A stretch of DNA of 64,000 bases from Rhizobium sp. (GTDB lineage: Bacteria; Pseudomonadota; Alphaproteobacteria; Rhizobiales; Rhizobiaceae). The stretch lies in assembly GCA_019739215.1 (NCBI GenBank), contig JAHHDR010000020.1, forward strand, positions 96,609-160,608, written 5' to 3'. A model generated the notes under the pieces. That model saw only the letters and a list, made by a program, of their open reading frames with translations. It was not told the DNA's origin and ran no database searches. Position numbers and translations under genes: made by a program. Of the stretch, positions 11,301 through 20,679 are shown piece after piece. Every line of letters starts with the position of its first letter. Within the stretch, counting starts at the first letter, position 1.

Positions 11301-11502
11301 GTCGCTCGATCTCGGATTGATTCAGCGGACCATGTCGTTCCTGACCCTCGCCAACCAGATCGTATCGCAAGCTGAGCCGCGCGTCACTCAGCAGGAGGCG
11401 GTTCGGGGCCAGTCGGATCCCAACTCTGTTGCTGCGGAGATCACTAGCCTGCTCGAAGGCGTGAGTGGAATGTCACACGTGGCAGGGGAGGCCGCCGAAT
11501 GA
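8383..11502 (+). CDS. dpdH: DpdH: large P-loop ATPase of the Dpd system
   Basis: A 1039-residue protein starting at ATG 8383, overlapping the dpdG stop as TGATG. A Walker A motif, GPSGVGKS, lies at residues 75-82, and VLLVEDFAALSG near residue 320 is a likely Walker B. Long charged helices follow, with a Pro-rich linker near 10.15 kb and a helical C-terminal region. The architecture resembles other large STAND/AAA-like defence ATPases. In dpd islands DpdH is one of the proteins needed for restriction. It is translationally coupled to both neighbours. No disruption is seen. Confidence 0.75.
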   Translation: MLERYWPEAAEVNACIKNEAETADVSVLLAVHQPTPLTTRNAGTNIEAPASEQELLDAFLSDDVPGGYLLFPITGPSGVGKSHIIRWLHAQLQRSPKRHRLHIIPIPKSASLRRVVELILKPLEGDSRFEKSRSELTRAFAEVDKRKAVVLFRAQIENALASRAEALHLEAREHKDRAVELRPLIGHAQMLPKLFGDAALKDHFDETVLARVVARALRGREDGAEGDETQSQFFAEDLLIPDAIDLNEAALPVKTYYQTQLAVQDVRRRQAAADLLNTIVDTAIGNVFQLEQSTGGITLQDIILGIREILLKDDMDLVLLVEDFAALSGIQDVLLKVCVQEGTHDGKKVRATMRTALALTDGYLASRDTILTRAQRVWVIGHREQSDDEIKRAVIEMVGAYLNAARWGDDGLRRRFDRRGADDGLTGWLPAWEDDEQSDEETEALTAFGFSERGHALFPFNRLAIEQLVLRHLTEANRLVFNPRRVINEILRRPLLMRGTFVSGNFPPPEFHGLRPNAYLAGLVRQVSQPEQVKRRLGSALAVWAGNAADQVALAHVPPAIFSTFSLPTPADVANVAFVPTSPSLISPTGPVPGDTPPSAPPPPLPARAEQDPRVAAWSKKLDAWTSGIELVQADARELRSALAAMLKGAINWPAIRIPDQEIKATWLSIAGARNNPVGGRILVVCDGYDDQEGTLREGFLGVLRFGFNGHRWDYPEADIDYVASAAIIDRLVLQLVPMLVAEANAQSAVIGRALLNQSRIVGLSPPVRPAGAEPLLRGLFSPPPQVETQAFDEGWDQLRAQATASVNGRSTRTILQQLLLDRSASFQGTGSKPFAVDSPRLLDALAGDSLMGPLPDGLPDEARTFIPTMTDARIWGKLQSVIAKLRAFRSEIADYVHENFDKGAFVADLREIIPLLQKTNSWPDNVTIKLSEFENRLTEFQTSRFVDLVEKTEMIVDEADREQIPKLLNALGSLDLGLIQRTMSFLTLANQIVSQAEPRVTQQEAVRGQSDPNSVAAEITSLLEGVSGMSHVAGEAAE

Positions 11503-12233
11503 GCACCTCGCTTCCTGCTCGCACCAAGGCGCTTCGCGAACGGCTGATTGCGCTCGATCGGCTTGGTGCGAATGTCGACGAAACAGGGCTTCTCGAGGAC
11601 CTGCGCTCAGACCTCGCGTCGCCCGCGGCCGAACTCAGCCGTGCCCTCGACCAGCGTGCGCTGCTGCTCGGTTCAGGAATCGAAACGCCCGAACCGCCCT
11701 CGCTCGAGACGGCACGCAAACGGGCCGCGACACTTCTCAATCGCTTTACTGCGGAGCAAAAGGCATCCGCCCTCAAGAAGGGCGCCGGTTGGGCCAATCT
11801 TCTCAACGAGATGAAGACGGCCTCCACGGACGTCTCCGCATACGTCGTGGGTGCCTGGAAGGGATATCGGCAAACGGTGTTTACCGGCGAGGCGCCAGCG
11901 TTGGTGAAAGGCCGCATTGCCTTCACGCCCGCGAACAATGCCGCGTTCAAGACCTATGAACAGCTCCATCAGGCGTTCCGGGCCGAATTCGACAAGCTCC
12001 CGGCGGACCAGTCAGCGATCGAACGCGTGAAGGCACTGGCGGCACGCCTGACCGAGACCGCAAAGGAGTTCGACTTCGACGTTCCGGCCGACGTGAAGCA
12101 CTTCCTCGAGGCCATCCAGAGAGGGGGAGCGAAGCTCGACCTGCTGACCGAAGCGGTGCTCAAATGGCTCAACGAGAGTGATGCCTTCGACAATTACCGT
12201 ATCGTGCCGCGGAGTGCAGATGGAAGCCGATGA
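11499..12233 (+). CDS. dpdI: DpdI: Dpd restriction-arm protein of unknown function
   Basis: A 244-residue, mostly helical protein with no recognisable catalytic motif. Its ATG (11499) overlaps the dpdH stop as ATGA, and its last codons overlap the dpdJ start by 14 bases. Charged heptad-like stretches suggest coiled coil and so a structural or adaptor role. It is named DpdI from its place between DpdH and the DpdJ helicase. Confidence 0.6.
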   Translation: MSTSLPARTKALRERLIALDRLGANVDETGLLEDLRSDLASPAAELSRALDQRALLLGSGIETPEPPSLETARKRAATLLNRFTAEQKASALKKGAGWANLLNEMKTASTDVSAYVVGAWKGYRQTVFTGEAPALVKGRIAFTPANNAAFKTYEQLHQAFRAEFDKLPADQSAIERVKALAARLTETAKEFDFDVPADVKHFLEAIQRGGAKLDLLTEAVLKWLNESDAFDNYRIVPRSADGSR

Positions 12234-15200
12234 AGCCCTGCTGCTCGCCGCGCTCGATGAGATCGAGCAACGTGAAGCCCGGCTCCTGACATGGGGCTTG
12301 GTCGATGGCCACGTCTCGGCGGGCGAATTGCACGGCATTATCGATGCACTGCTCGACGATCCGAGATTGGGCGCCGGGATTTCGTTCGCGGATGCAGGTC
12401 ATGTCATCGTCGCTCTGATCGATCGTGCCCTCTTGTTCGACGTCGGTGAGGTATCGGGCTCGCGATATAGGTCGCGGATGGCGGAAGGCGTGCGTCTACT
12501 GTTCCGGTTGCGCCAACTGTTTTCCGCAACATCGTGGACCCATCGGCTGGCAGACCGCCCCGACCCTCGTTGCCGACTTCCGATTCATTTGGCGCCGGCG
12601 CCGATACCCGCGGCGCGAAATCGACGCGGCGACTGCGCTCGCTCGGATTGCGCCAGTAACGCCCGATCATGCCGCGCGCGCTGCCCTGTCGGCGCTAGTC
12701 GATAGCCATGGGCCAAGATTTGCGCTTGCAGGCTTTCAGGTCGCGGCAGTTGCGCGGATCCTTGGGAGCTTTGAGAGCTCGCAATCGACAGCGACGCTGG
12801 TCAGCGCCGGGACTGGAAGCGGCAAGACCTTGGCCTTCTATCTGCCCGCGCTGTCGCGGATCGCCTCGCATATTCAGCGTGATGCCGTCGGCGAGCGGTG
12901 GGTCAAGGTCCTCGCCCTTTATCCGCGCAACGAACTTCTGAAGGACCAGTTCGCCGAGGTCTATGGCCAGGCGCGCCGTCTCGATGCCTTACTCGCGGCG
13001 CGCGGGCGCAGGAAGATACTGATCGGCACGTTCTTCGGTCCGACGCCTCGGTCGGCGGAAAAAGCCCACGAGGCGCGCAGCGGCTGGCGGCAAATCTCCG
13101 CCGGTCTCGTCTGCGAGTATCTCCGTTGTCCCTCTTCGGGCTGTGACGGCGACATGGCGTGGCGGGACGCGGACCGGCGCACGGGGCGCGAGCGGCTCGA
13201 ATGCCTCGAATGTTCCGCCGCCATCGAGAGCGACGAGATCATTCTCACCCGCGACCGGTTGCAGAGGGAGGCGCCCGACATCCTGTTCACCACCACCGAG
13301 ATGCTCAACCAGCGCATTGGGGACGACCGTTTCCGGCATCTGTTCGGAATCGGAGAGCGTGCGCAGCGACCGGTGGAGATAATGCTGCTGGACGAGGTCC
13401 ATACCTATGCCGCCAGTTCTGGTGCTCAAGTCGCGTTCCTCTTGCGGCGCTGGCGACGACTCCTCCGGCGGAACGTCAGCTTTGTGGGCTTGTCCGCGAC
13501 GCTCAAGGACGGTGCGCGCTTCTTCGCCCAATTAACCGGCCTGCACGAACAGGCATCGGCCGAGATCGCCCCTTCCAACAGTGACATGATCGCGGAAGGC
13601 GCCGAGTATCTGCTCGCGTTGCGGGGGGATCCCGTGTCGCGCACCGCGCTGCTGTCGACGACCATCCAGACGGGGATACTCCTTTCCCGGCTTCTGGACG
13701 CGCCGGACGAACGCAAGAGCCGGGGCATTATCGGGGAACGTGTGTTCCTGTTCACAGATGACATCGATGTTACCAACCGGATGTATTTCGCTATGCTCGA
13801 CGCCGAGGGCCGCCGCAGCAACGGCACACCCGACCTGGTGAACAAGCCGGACGGCGGCCTGGCCTCACTCCGCCGTCCGTTGCCGGCCCAGCACCGCAAG
13901 CTGCATGGGCAGGATTGGGAGGCGGTCGTTGAGATCGGCCACACTCTTCAGCCGCAGGATCGCAAGGCGATCGGGCGCGTGATGTCGATGGATCCGGGCG
14001 TCGGCAGCAATCTCGACATCATTGTCGCGACTGCTTCGCTCGAAGTTGGATTCAACGATCCACGCGTTGGCGCGGTCATTCAGCACAAGGCGCCGCGCGA
14101 CGTTGCGCAATTTCTCCAGCGCAAAGGTCGCGCTGGCCGATCGCGCCAGATGCGGCCTTGGACCGTCGCAGTGCTGTCCGACTATGGCCGGGACCGCCTC
14201 GCCTATCAGGGCTATGACCTGCTGTTCGATCCCGAGTTGCCGCTGCGTACGCTGCCGATCGCTAACCGCTATGTGATGCGGATTCAGGCGGTCTATGCGA
14301 CACTCGACTATCTGAGCCAGATGCTGGGTTCCTCCCGACAGGGAAGCGTGTGGCTGGACCTGTCGAGCAGTACCGACAACAATTACCAGCGGGCGCGGCA
14401 GACAGCGCTCGCCGGGCTGATCCGCCGAATCCTTACCATCCCTGCCGAACTCGACCGCTATGCGTCCTATCTCGCCTCGGCGCTGAAGGTCGATGAAAGC
14501 GCGGTCACGCCATTGCTCTGGGATCACCCCCGGCCACTGATGACGCAGGTCCTGCCAACTGCCCTTCGCCGGCTCGAGAGCAACTGGCGCGCCTGGGGGC
14601 AGGCGGGCGATGATCATCAGGTCTTCAACTCGCCTCTACCCGAATTCGCGCCGGCCAACCTGTTCAGCGACCTCAACCTTCCCGAAGTCGATATCGTCTT
14701 ACCGCAGCCCGGCAGTGCAACGCCCGAGCGGGTTGCGATGCCGATCGCGCAGGCCCTGCGCGAGTTCGCCCCCGGCCGCGTGTCGCGGCGATACGGCATC
14801 AGCCATGCGTTTGAGCGGCATTGGTTATGCCCGGCACTCGACCAGAACCGCGAGCAGGCCGTGCCGCTCGAGCCGCTCGCCCGTCTCGACCGCCTAGGCG
14901 ATTGGCGCATCAATGTCGCCGGTTCGGTTCGGCTTGTCCCCGTCTATCGGCCGCGCGTTCTCGAAGTCCAGCCACCGCCCGGTAATGTCGTCGATACGTC
15001 CAACGCCCGACTTCGCTGGCGCAGTCAGCTTGTCGCGCGTGATCAGGGCTTAGTGCTCGATCCGCCGCGCGGTAGTCCCTGGACACCACTGATCGAAGAC
15101 GTGCGGTTCTACTCGCACGAAGGACTAAGCCCGATCGAGGTCCGCCGGATGGCGCTTGGGAGCAACGCGGGCATTCGCTTCCGCGACGGCGGATCACTCG

Positions 15201-16774
15201 CCAAGGAGTTCCACTTCGAAGTTGGTGGTGAAGCGGTCGCCCTCGGGTTTAGTCTTGCTGTCGATGCGATGTGCGTGCGCCTGCGGTTCCCCGAGGCCTT
15301 GTGGTCGAACCTCGGAGCGGAGTGGGACCCGCGATACCGGGCGATGCGCACGGCGCGCTTCCTCCATCAGGCATTGCACGGGCCGCTTGGCGACCGGGTA
15401 GAGAACCCGTTCGCGCGGGAATGGTTGGCGCATCTAATGTTCGCAGCCCTCAGCAATGAGGCGATGGCGCGTGGGATTTCGTTGAGGGAAGCGGCCGCAC
15501 GGTTGGCGGTTGGGAACGCTGAACTCGGCCTCGACCAGACGCTCAACATCCTGTTTCAGTCGGCGATCGTTGATGATGCCAATGCTCAAGGTAACCAGCA
15601 GGACAAGCTGCGCCAGGATCTGGCGGGCTTTCTCGCCGACCGGCAAGTGGTGGCCAGCCTGTTTGAATTGGCTGAGATATTATGGACCCCGATCGACGCG
15701 GGCTGGGAGCCTTGGTTGCGCGAGCGATACGCTTCCACCGTTGGCGCGGCTGTTCTCAGTGCCATTACCAGCCTATGTCCGCAGATCGACGGCGACAGTC
15801 TGATACTCGATGTCACGGCTGGGGTTCGGGAAGAAGATGACGTGCTCGCCGGTATGACCGACGGCGAAATCTGGATCAGTGAGATGACGCCTGGCGGCAA
15901 TGGACAGATCGAGGAGGCGCAGCGCCAATATGTGGAGGACCCACGGCGTTTCTTCAGCCTGATGACGGCGGCGCTCCGCGATAATGACTTCTCTCTCAGC
16001 GACTATCAACTCGGTCGCTTCCTCGCGTCGGTCGTGGAGGGCGACAGCGACGATCCACTGTTGACTGTGACGCGCGCGTTCCGCCAGAGTTCGGGCGCGG
16101 AGGAAAGCCATGCGAGTTTTACCGCGTTGCGTCATGCACTCGCGGAGGAAGGATTTGTCACCTTTCACGCGTTCATCGTGGCGCTCGCCAACCGTATCCT
16201 CCGGCCCGGCTCGAGCAGCGATAGCGATGCCTTCTTCCTCAACGCAGTGCGGTTGTGGGACGCGGAGGAAACGCGGCTTGGCATCGAGCTGGATGCACGT
16301 GTGCTGGCCTACCGTCTCGCGCGCTCCGACGACATTGATGCTGCACTTGCCCTGGCCGGCATCGATCCGCCGACAGTCAATCCAGATCAGTGGCGATACG
16401 GCGTAATCAATGGACTGCTATGGCCGCGCGGGGTACATATCAGGCAATCGGGCCTCCGGCACTATTCGCCATTTGCCGATCTGCCGCTACCTGATCCGCT
16501 GCTGTTGCGGACCTATCTGTCGGAGGATGCTGCGCTCATCAATCTCGAGGCTGACGGCTGGCAGGATCTTTGCCTCGATCGTCTCGCCGACGTCGGCGCC
16601 GCGACGTTGGTCTGCCCAATGGCGGCTTCACCACTGCTGGCGGACGCTCTGAGCTTTCTGGCTACCAATCCGGTGCAGTCCGCCTATCTGTCGGTCTTTG
16701 CCCGCGTCCAGGCGGTGCGGCGGGTGGAGGGTGCCTTCCATGTCGATCTCGATGTCGCGGAGGCGCTGCAATGA
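12220..16774 (+). CDS. dpdJ: DpdJ: large DEAD/DEAH-box helicase, one frameshift near the N-terminus
   Basis: The protein begins at ATG 12220, with a good GGAG six bases upstream, as MEADEALLLAALDEIEQ. It runs in frame to about 12540, where one base must be gained or lost (around the CCC at 12539-12541) to enter the long frame to 16774; the total is about 1510 residues. The long part has Walker A SAGTGSGKT near 12.81 kb, DEVH at 13.39 kb, SATLKDG near 13.5 kb and the motif VI region QFLQRKGRAGRS near 14.12 kb. A cysteine cluster (CPSSGC and CLEC, 13.13-13.21 kb) probably binds zinc between the helicase lobes. The layout matches the DpdJ helicase; it ends with an ATGA overlap into dpdK. Confidence 0.8.
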
Positions 16775-17310
16775 GCTTTGAGACACGACGGATCTTCAAG
16801 AGCGCGGTGACCAGCCAGAATCTCATTCGTGAGCTCCTGCAAATGATGTTCCTCGGCGAGTTCCTTGCGCCGGGCGGAGAGCGCGGCTGGCTGGTCAGCC
16901 CCTGGGTCAGCAACGTGGTGTTATTCGACAACCGCGCAGGCGGTTTCGGCTCAATCAATCCGGAGTGGGGCAGCCGCGAGATCAGATTGGTCGAGGTTCT
17001 GACCGACGTCATGGCACGCGGCACGGCTCTCGGCATTGCAACGAGCTTAGACGTGCACAACGATCCGCTCATCGATGCGCTCTCGACGGCAGCCGACGAG
17101 GCCGGCCTCACCGAAAAGTTGTGCGTCGTCCGGCGACAGCATCTTCACAGCAAGGGCGTACTGCTCAAACGGGGCCTGCTCACCGGGTCGATGAACCTCA
17201 CCTACAACGGCCTCGAATTGAACGACGAGATGGTGGTCTACGACACCACGCCGAAGACGCTCGCCGAAGCACGGATCAATTTTGAATCATATGTGGGCAA
17301 GCCCGCATGA
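16771..17310 (+). CDS. dpdK: DpdK: phospholipase-D-like putative nuclease
   Basis: A 179-residue protein with a single HKD half-site: H126-S-K128, then GSMN at 139-142 and a Glu at 152. Enzymes of this type act as dimers that join two half-sites and often cleave DNA (Nuc/BfiI-like). In the Dpd system DpdK is therefore the most obvious candidate for the DNA-cutting subunit; this is inference from family. The ATG overlaps the dpdJ stop (ATGA), and the stop overlaps the dpdD start the same way. The longer open frame upstream is out of phase inside dpdJ and is rejected. Confidence 0.8.
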   Translation: MSFETRRIFKSAVTSQNLIRELLQMMFLGEFLAPGGERGWLVSPWVSNVVLFDNRAGGFGSINPEWGSREIRLVEVLTDVMARGTALGIATSLDVHNDPLIDALSTAADEAGLTEKLCVVRRQHLHSKGVLLKRGLLTGSMNLTYNGLELNDEMVVYDTTPKTLAEARINFESYVGKPA

Positions 17311-19580
17311 TCGAACATCTGCCCGCGAGTGAACAAAAATGGCTGGAGGGCTTCTTCGCATCTCCGAACGAGCTGAGTTGGAGGTCGCTTCTCAGCGGCT
17401 CCGCCCCTGCGGAACAGGCGGATGAGGTTCGGCGATGGCTCGCCCATCTCGGCGCCGAGAGGGCTAACGCGCCGCTGGTTCTTCCGTTCGTGCGCGGCGG
17501 AGAGGTGACGGGCTGGTATGCAACTACGCAAGGAGCCGCCGGTGGACATGAGCTCGGGGACGAGCTCAATGCGTGGCTTGGGCCGACATGGCTGAGTCGC
17601 TGCGACCGAGTTCCAAACGATGCCCTGGATCCGATGGCGGCCGCGCTTCGCAGCCGCTTTGGTGGGACTGTGTATCGCTTCACCGGACCCGATGCCGCAG
17701 CAATGCGGACGATCGCCGGTCGCCTAGGTGATTTTGCCTCGCTGCTCAGGCGGAAACCGCGAGCCACACGCGCGCATATCCGCCCGGTCGGAGCGATCCG
17801 TGGCGATTTCGAGCGCGCGCTGCTGACCGGCGACGAGACGCGGGCCGAGGCAATGATCGCCGAGTTGAAGCAGACCGGACGCCTCAGCGAGGAGAACCTC
17901 AAATATCTCGACGTGCGGCTGAGCGCTGGCCTCGGGCTCTGGCCGCAGATCGCGCGCGATCACTGGCTTATCAAAATGCTCGCGGATCTTGCCCTTCCGC
18001 CGCAGGTTCTCGCAGACCTTATCGAGGCGCTCTACCGCACTTATGTCGACGAGGCGGAGGCGAGTGGCGATCCGTTGGCGCTGCGCGAAGCCTTCACCGT
18101 TCACGTCGCGACACCGTATCCCAAACTGTTTGCGTCGCGTCGGGGCGTTCGTGCACCACGCGTGGTCAAGGCATTCGCGCTGTTCGAGCAGATGCAACCG
18201 AGCCCAGACCCGGCGATCGTCGCTTCGCTCCTCGCGCTGTTGCCTGCAGGAACGGACACTGGGATGTTCGAGCGGGCTCCTGTCGCGGAGCCCAAGTCCC
18301 CATCTGCTACGACGTTGGACGAGGCGGACGAAGCTTTTGACGACGGGCAGATCGATCGCGCTTTTGAATTTTACATGCGGCTGCCGCCGAGCAGGAAAAC
18401 CATCAGCAGGTTGGTGTCCTGCGTGGGAACGATCGGAACCGACGAGGCTCAGGATCGTCTCCTTGCGCTACTTGAGGGCTCCGATCCGGCGCTCCTCGAT
18501 TCTTTGGCGCCCGCCGTCGCAGCGAAAATCGAGAGCCTGAGGCAATCTCAGACCGATGATGCGGCGCCCGCGCGAGCCGAACTGACGCCCGCAGCCGGGG
18601 TCAGCCCCTGGTTGCGGTGGGCGCAGCAGTTGGAGTCGGGGCGAAATCTAGTCGTCGCCGAACGCGACGTGCAATCCGCGCCGACCAACTGGAATGCGTC
18701 AGAAATAAGAGAAAGCAGTCCACTCGCTCAGCAGTTCGCCGATATGATCGGTGGCCTCGACGGCGAGGCCAGCGCGATCGCTCGCGCTGCCGTTCCCCAA
18801 ATCTTCGCGGGCTTCTTCCCCGACGACATGACGGCGTCGCCGGCAGCGAAGCCGATCGCGTCGTTGCTGTTCCTGCTGATCGCGGTGAGCGATACGCTAT
18901 CACGATCGGACCTCGACCTACTCGCACAGTTAACGACATTGCTAATTGAGCAGGGATTGTCATCGTCCGAGTACGTGTCGCTGGTGAGTGATCTCGAAGA
19001 TGTGCAGACCAGGATCGGCTCCTACGCATATTTGCCGTGGAGTCTCGACGTCGCTGAATCGCTCGCGATCCTTCCAACCCCATCGGATCAGGCCCGAAAC
19101 GCCCGGCTCAAGCTCTTTCTGCAGGTGCTTGGCCAAGCCGCCGGTTTTGCCCACCGACTGTCGCCGGCAGATCTAGTTTCGGTCGACACGCTGGCAAAAG
19201 ATTATGGCGTCGGGTCCGAGGCGGTCAACGCCCTCAAGCGCGAGCAGGACCTGGACGGCGTTGCCGCCGCTGATCTGCCGAACCTTAAGGGCAAGACAAT
19301 CGGCATCTACACACTGGCCGAAGCGGCGGGCAGTCGGGCGAAAACCGCGCTTGAGAAGCTGTTTCCCGGCTGCAAAGTGGTCGTGAATTCGGACCTGATC
19401 GCGACGACTCAACTGACGAATCTCGCCCGGACTGCAGACCTGTTCGTCTTCGCCTGGAAGAGCAGTAGCCATCAAGCCTTCTACTGCGTGAAGGATGCGC
19501 TGGACGGCAAAGAGCCGATCTGGGCGCCGGGTAAAGGAACGGCTAGCATCCTAAGGGCGATCCTCGATCGGCTCAACTGA
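17307..19580 (+). CDS. dpdD: DpdD: Dpd restriction-arm protein
   Basis: A 757-residue protein, last of the overlapping eight-gene operon (ATGA overlap with dpdK). It has no known enzymatic motif. The middle is helical and repeat-like, and the last 100 residues (GKTIGIYTLAEAAGSRAKTA, then DLFVFAWKSSSHQAFYC) form an alpha/beta fold resembling receiver or TIR-like sensor domains found at the end of DpdD-type proteins. It is assigned as DpdD from its size and its linkage to dpdK. In some known islands dpdD lies elsewhere in the cluster, so the order here is a variant. No frame damage is seen. Confidence 0.7.
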   Translation: MIEHLPASEQKWLEGFFASPNELSWRSLLSGSAPAEQADEVRRWLAHLGAERANAPLVLPFVRGGEVTGWYATTQGAAGGHELGDELNAWLGPTWLSRCDRVPNDALDPMAAALRSRFGGTVYRFTGPDAAAMRTIAGRLGDFASLLRRKPRATRAHIRPVGAIRGDFERALLTGDETRAEAMIAELKQTGRLSEENLKYLDVRLSAGLGLWPQIARDHWLIKMLADLALPPQVLADLIEALYRTYVDEAEASGDPLALREAFTVHVATPYPKLFASRRGVRAPRVVKAFALFEQMQPSPDPAIVASLLALLPAGTDTGMFERAPVAEPKSPSATTLDEADEAFDDGQIDRAFEFYMRLPPSRKTISRLVSCVGTIGTDEAQDRLLALLEGSDPALLDSLAPAVAAKIESLRQSQTDDAAPARAELTPAAGVSPWLRWAQQLESGRNLVVAERDVQSAPTNWNASEIRESSPLAQQFADMIGGLDGEASAIARAAVPQIFAGFFPDDMTASPAAKPIASLLFLLIAVSDTLSRSDLDLLAQLTTLLIEQGLSSSEYVSLVSDLEDVQTRIGSYAYLPWSLDVAESLAILPTPSDQARNARLKLFLQVLGQAAGFAHRLSPADLVSVDTLAKDYGVGSEAVNALKREQDLDGVAAADLPNLKGKTIGIYTLAEAAGSRAKTALEKLFPGCKVVVNSDLIATTQLTNLARTADLFVFAWKSSSHQAFYCVKDALDGKEPIWAPGKGTASILRAILDRLN

Positions 19581-19777
19581 AGCTGAAAATTGCCATCTCC
19601 ATACTCTCGACGGGTGATCGGCTCGAATGATCGAGTAATCGATGTAGCCCCCTGACCAGATGTCCCCGTGATTCTGCAGAGCAGTGCGACTGAGAAAAAA
19701 AGCAGCGTGGGCATAGCCAAAACTCGGAAGGCCCATCATCATCACATTGGGCGTTTGAAAATTGCAGAGATCATTTA

Positions 19778-20677
19778 ATGGAACCAACAGGTATTACTTT
19801 AGGCCGATCATACGTTTTGTCCGAAGACCTCGAAAGCAAAACTGCGCATTGGGGTGAAATTCTCTGGAACCTCTTAAGACGCGAAGCGACTATTGAGCTT
19901 CCGCGGAGCCTAAGAAATCTCGATGAGTTTGACTTCATCAATCTTCGTCTTACTAACTATCTGCTCTCGCGACTGATTGTACAGGGGATTGTCACCTTCC
20001 GGAATCATAAGGACTTAGATGATGACACTCTTCAGTCGAAGCTTGAAGAAGTCGTCGATGATCTGCTTAATCTGTCAGTGACAGCCCGGGATCAGGTCGT
20101 TTCCTATGTCCGATTGATTTGTGAACGACTCGATACAAATGCCGGCGCGTCACTCACGAAAAGGCAAAACCAACGGATCAAGGCGTTCGCCGGTCGAAAA
20201 GGGCACCGATGCTACATTTGCGGTCAGCGACTCACCTATGAACAGATGGTCGAAAATGGTAATGGAAATGGCGTCGGTCGAGACACTCGGGCCTTCGAGA
20301 TTGATCACATCTTCCCTCAGTCAAGGGGAGGGGGACGAGGAACCGACAATCTCGCTGCGTGCTGTAATGCCTGCAACAAAATCAAGGGGCATAGTATCAG
20401 TTATGCTGACTTCCCCATTGAAAAGGCGATGACAAAATCCGAAAAGCCGCACAACGTCAAAGCCGATGTTGCATCTGCTGAAATGAAGTTCGCTCTTTTA
20501 TGGAAGCAAAAAGGTTCCTGCTCGATCTGCGGGGTGCATTTCTACGCGCAGGAGGATGAACAACTGTACCTTCTTAAGAAAAACAGGCGTGACACTTATC
20601 ATTTCATCAATACGCAAATCGTTTGCGTCAGATGCGTCGAAGAACACGGCCTAGATGGAGTACTCATTCGTGAATAG
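19778..20677 (+). CDS. HNH endonuclease with two zinc-ribbon-like pairs
   Basis: A 299-residue protein. The N-terminal 140 residues are helical. A McrA-type HNH core follows: CYIC at 145-148, IDH at 175-177, Asn191 and C196-x2-C199, with the first His, Asn and the zinc cysteines all present. A second Cys pair (C248/C251) and CVRC at 283-286 suggest a further zinc site. It is separated from dpdD by 197 bases and lies two bases before a DGQHR gene, so the two form a unit. Two sampled 60-base lines here are 43-50% GC, against up to 78% in dpdH, so it was probably acquired separately. It is not one of the standard dpdA-K genes; a nuclease role in the island is inferred. Confidence 0.75.
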   Translation: MEPTGITLGRSYVLSEDLESKTAHWGEILWNLLRREATIELPRSLRNLDEFDFINLRLTNYLLSRLIVQGIVTFRNHKDLDDDTLQSKLEEVVDDLLNLSVTARDQVVSYVRLICERLDTNAGASLTKRQNQRIKAFAGRKGHRCYICGQRLTYEQMVENGNGNGVGRDTRAFEIDHIFPQSRGGGRGTDNLAACCNACNKIKGHSISYADFPIEKAMTKSEKPHNVKADVASAEMKFALLWKQKGSCSICGVHFYAQEDEQLYLLKKNRRDTYHFINTQIVCVRCVEEHGLDGVLIRE

Positions 20678-20679
20678 TT

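Noticed and set aside
19581..19777. Minus-strand open frames between dpdD and the HNH gene
   Set aside because: Short, overlapping the ends of both neighbours and with no ribosome site; treated as promoter space for the HNH gene.
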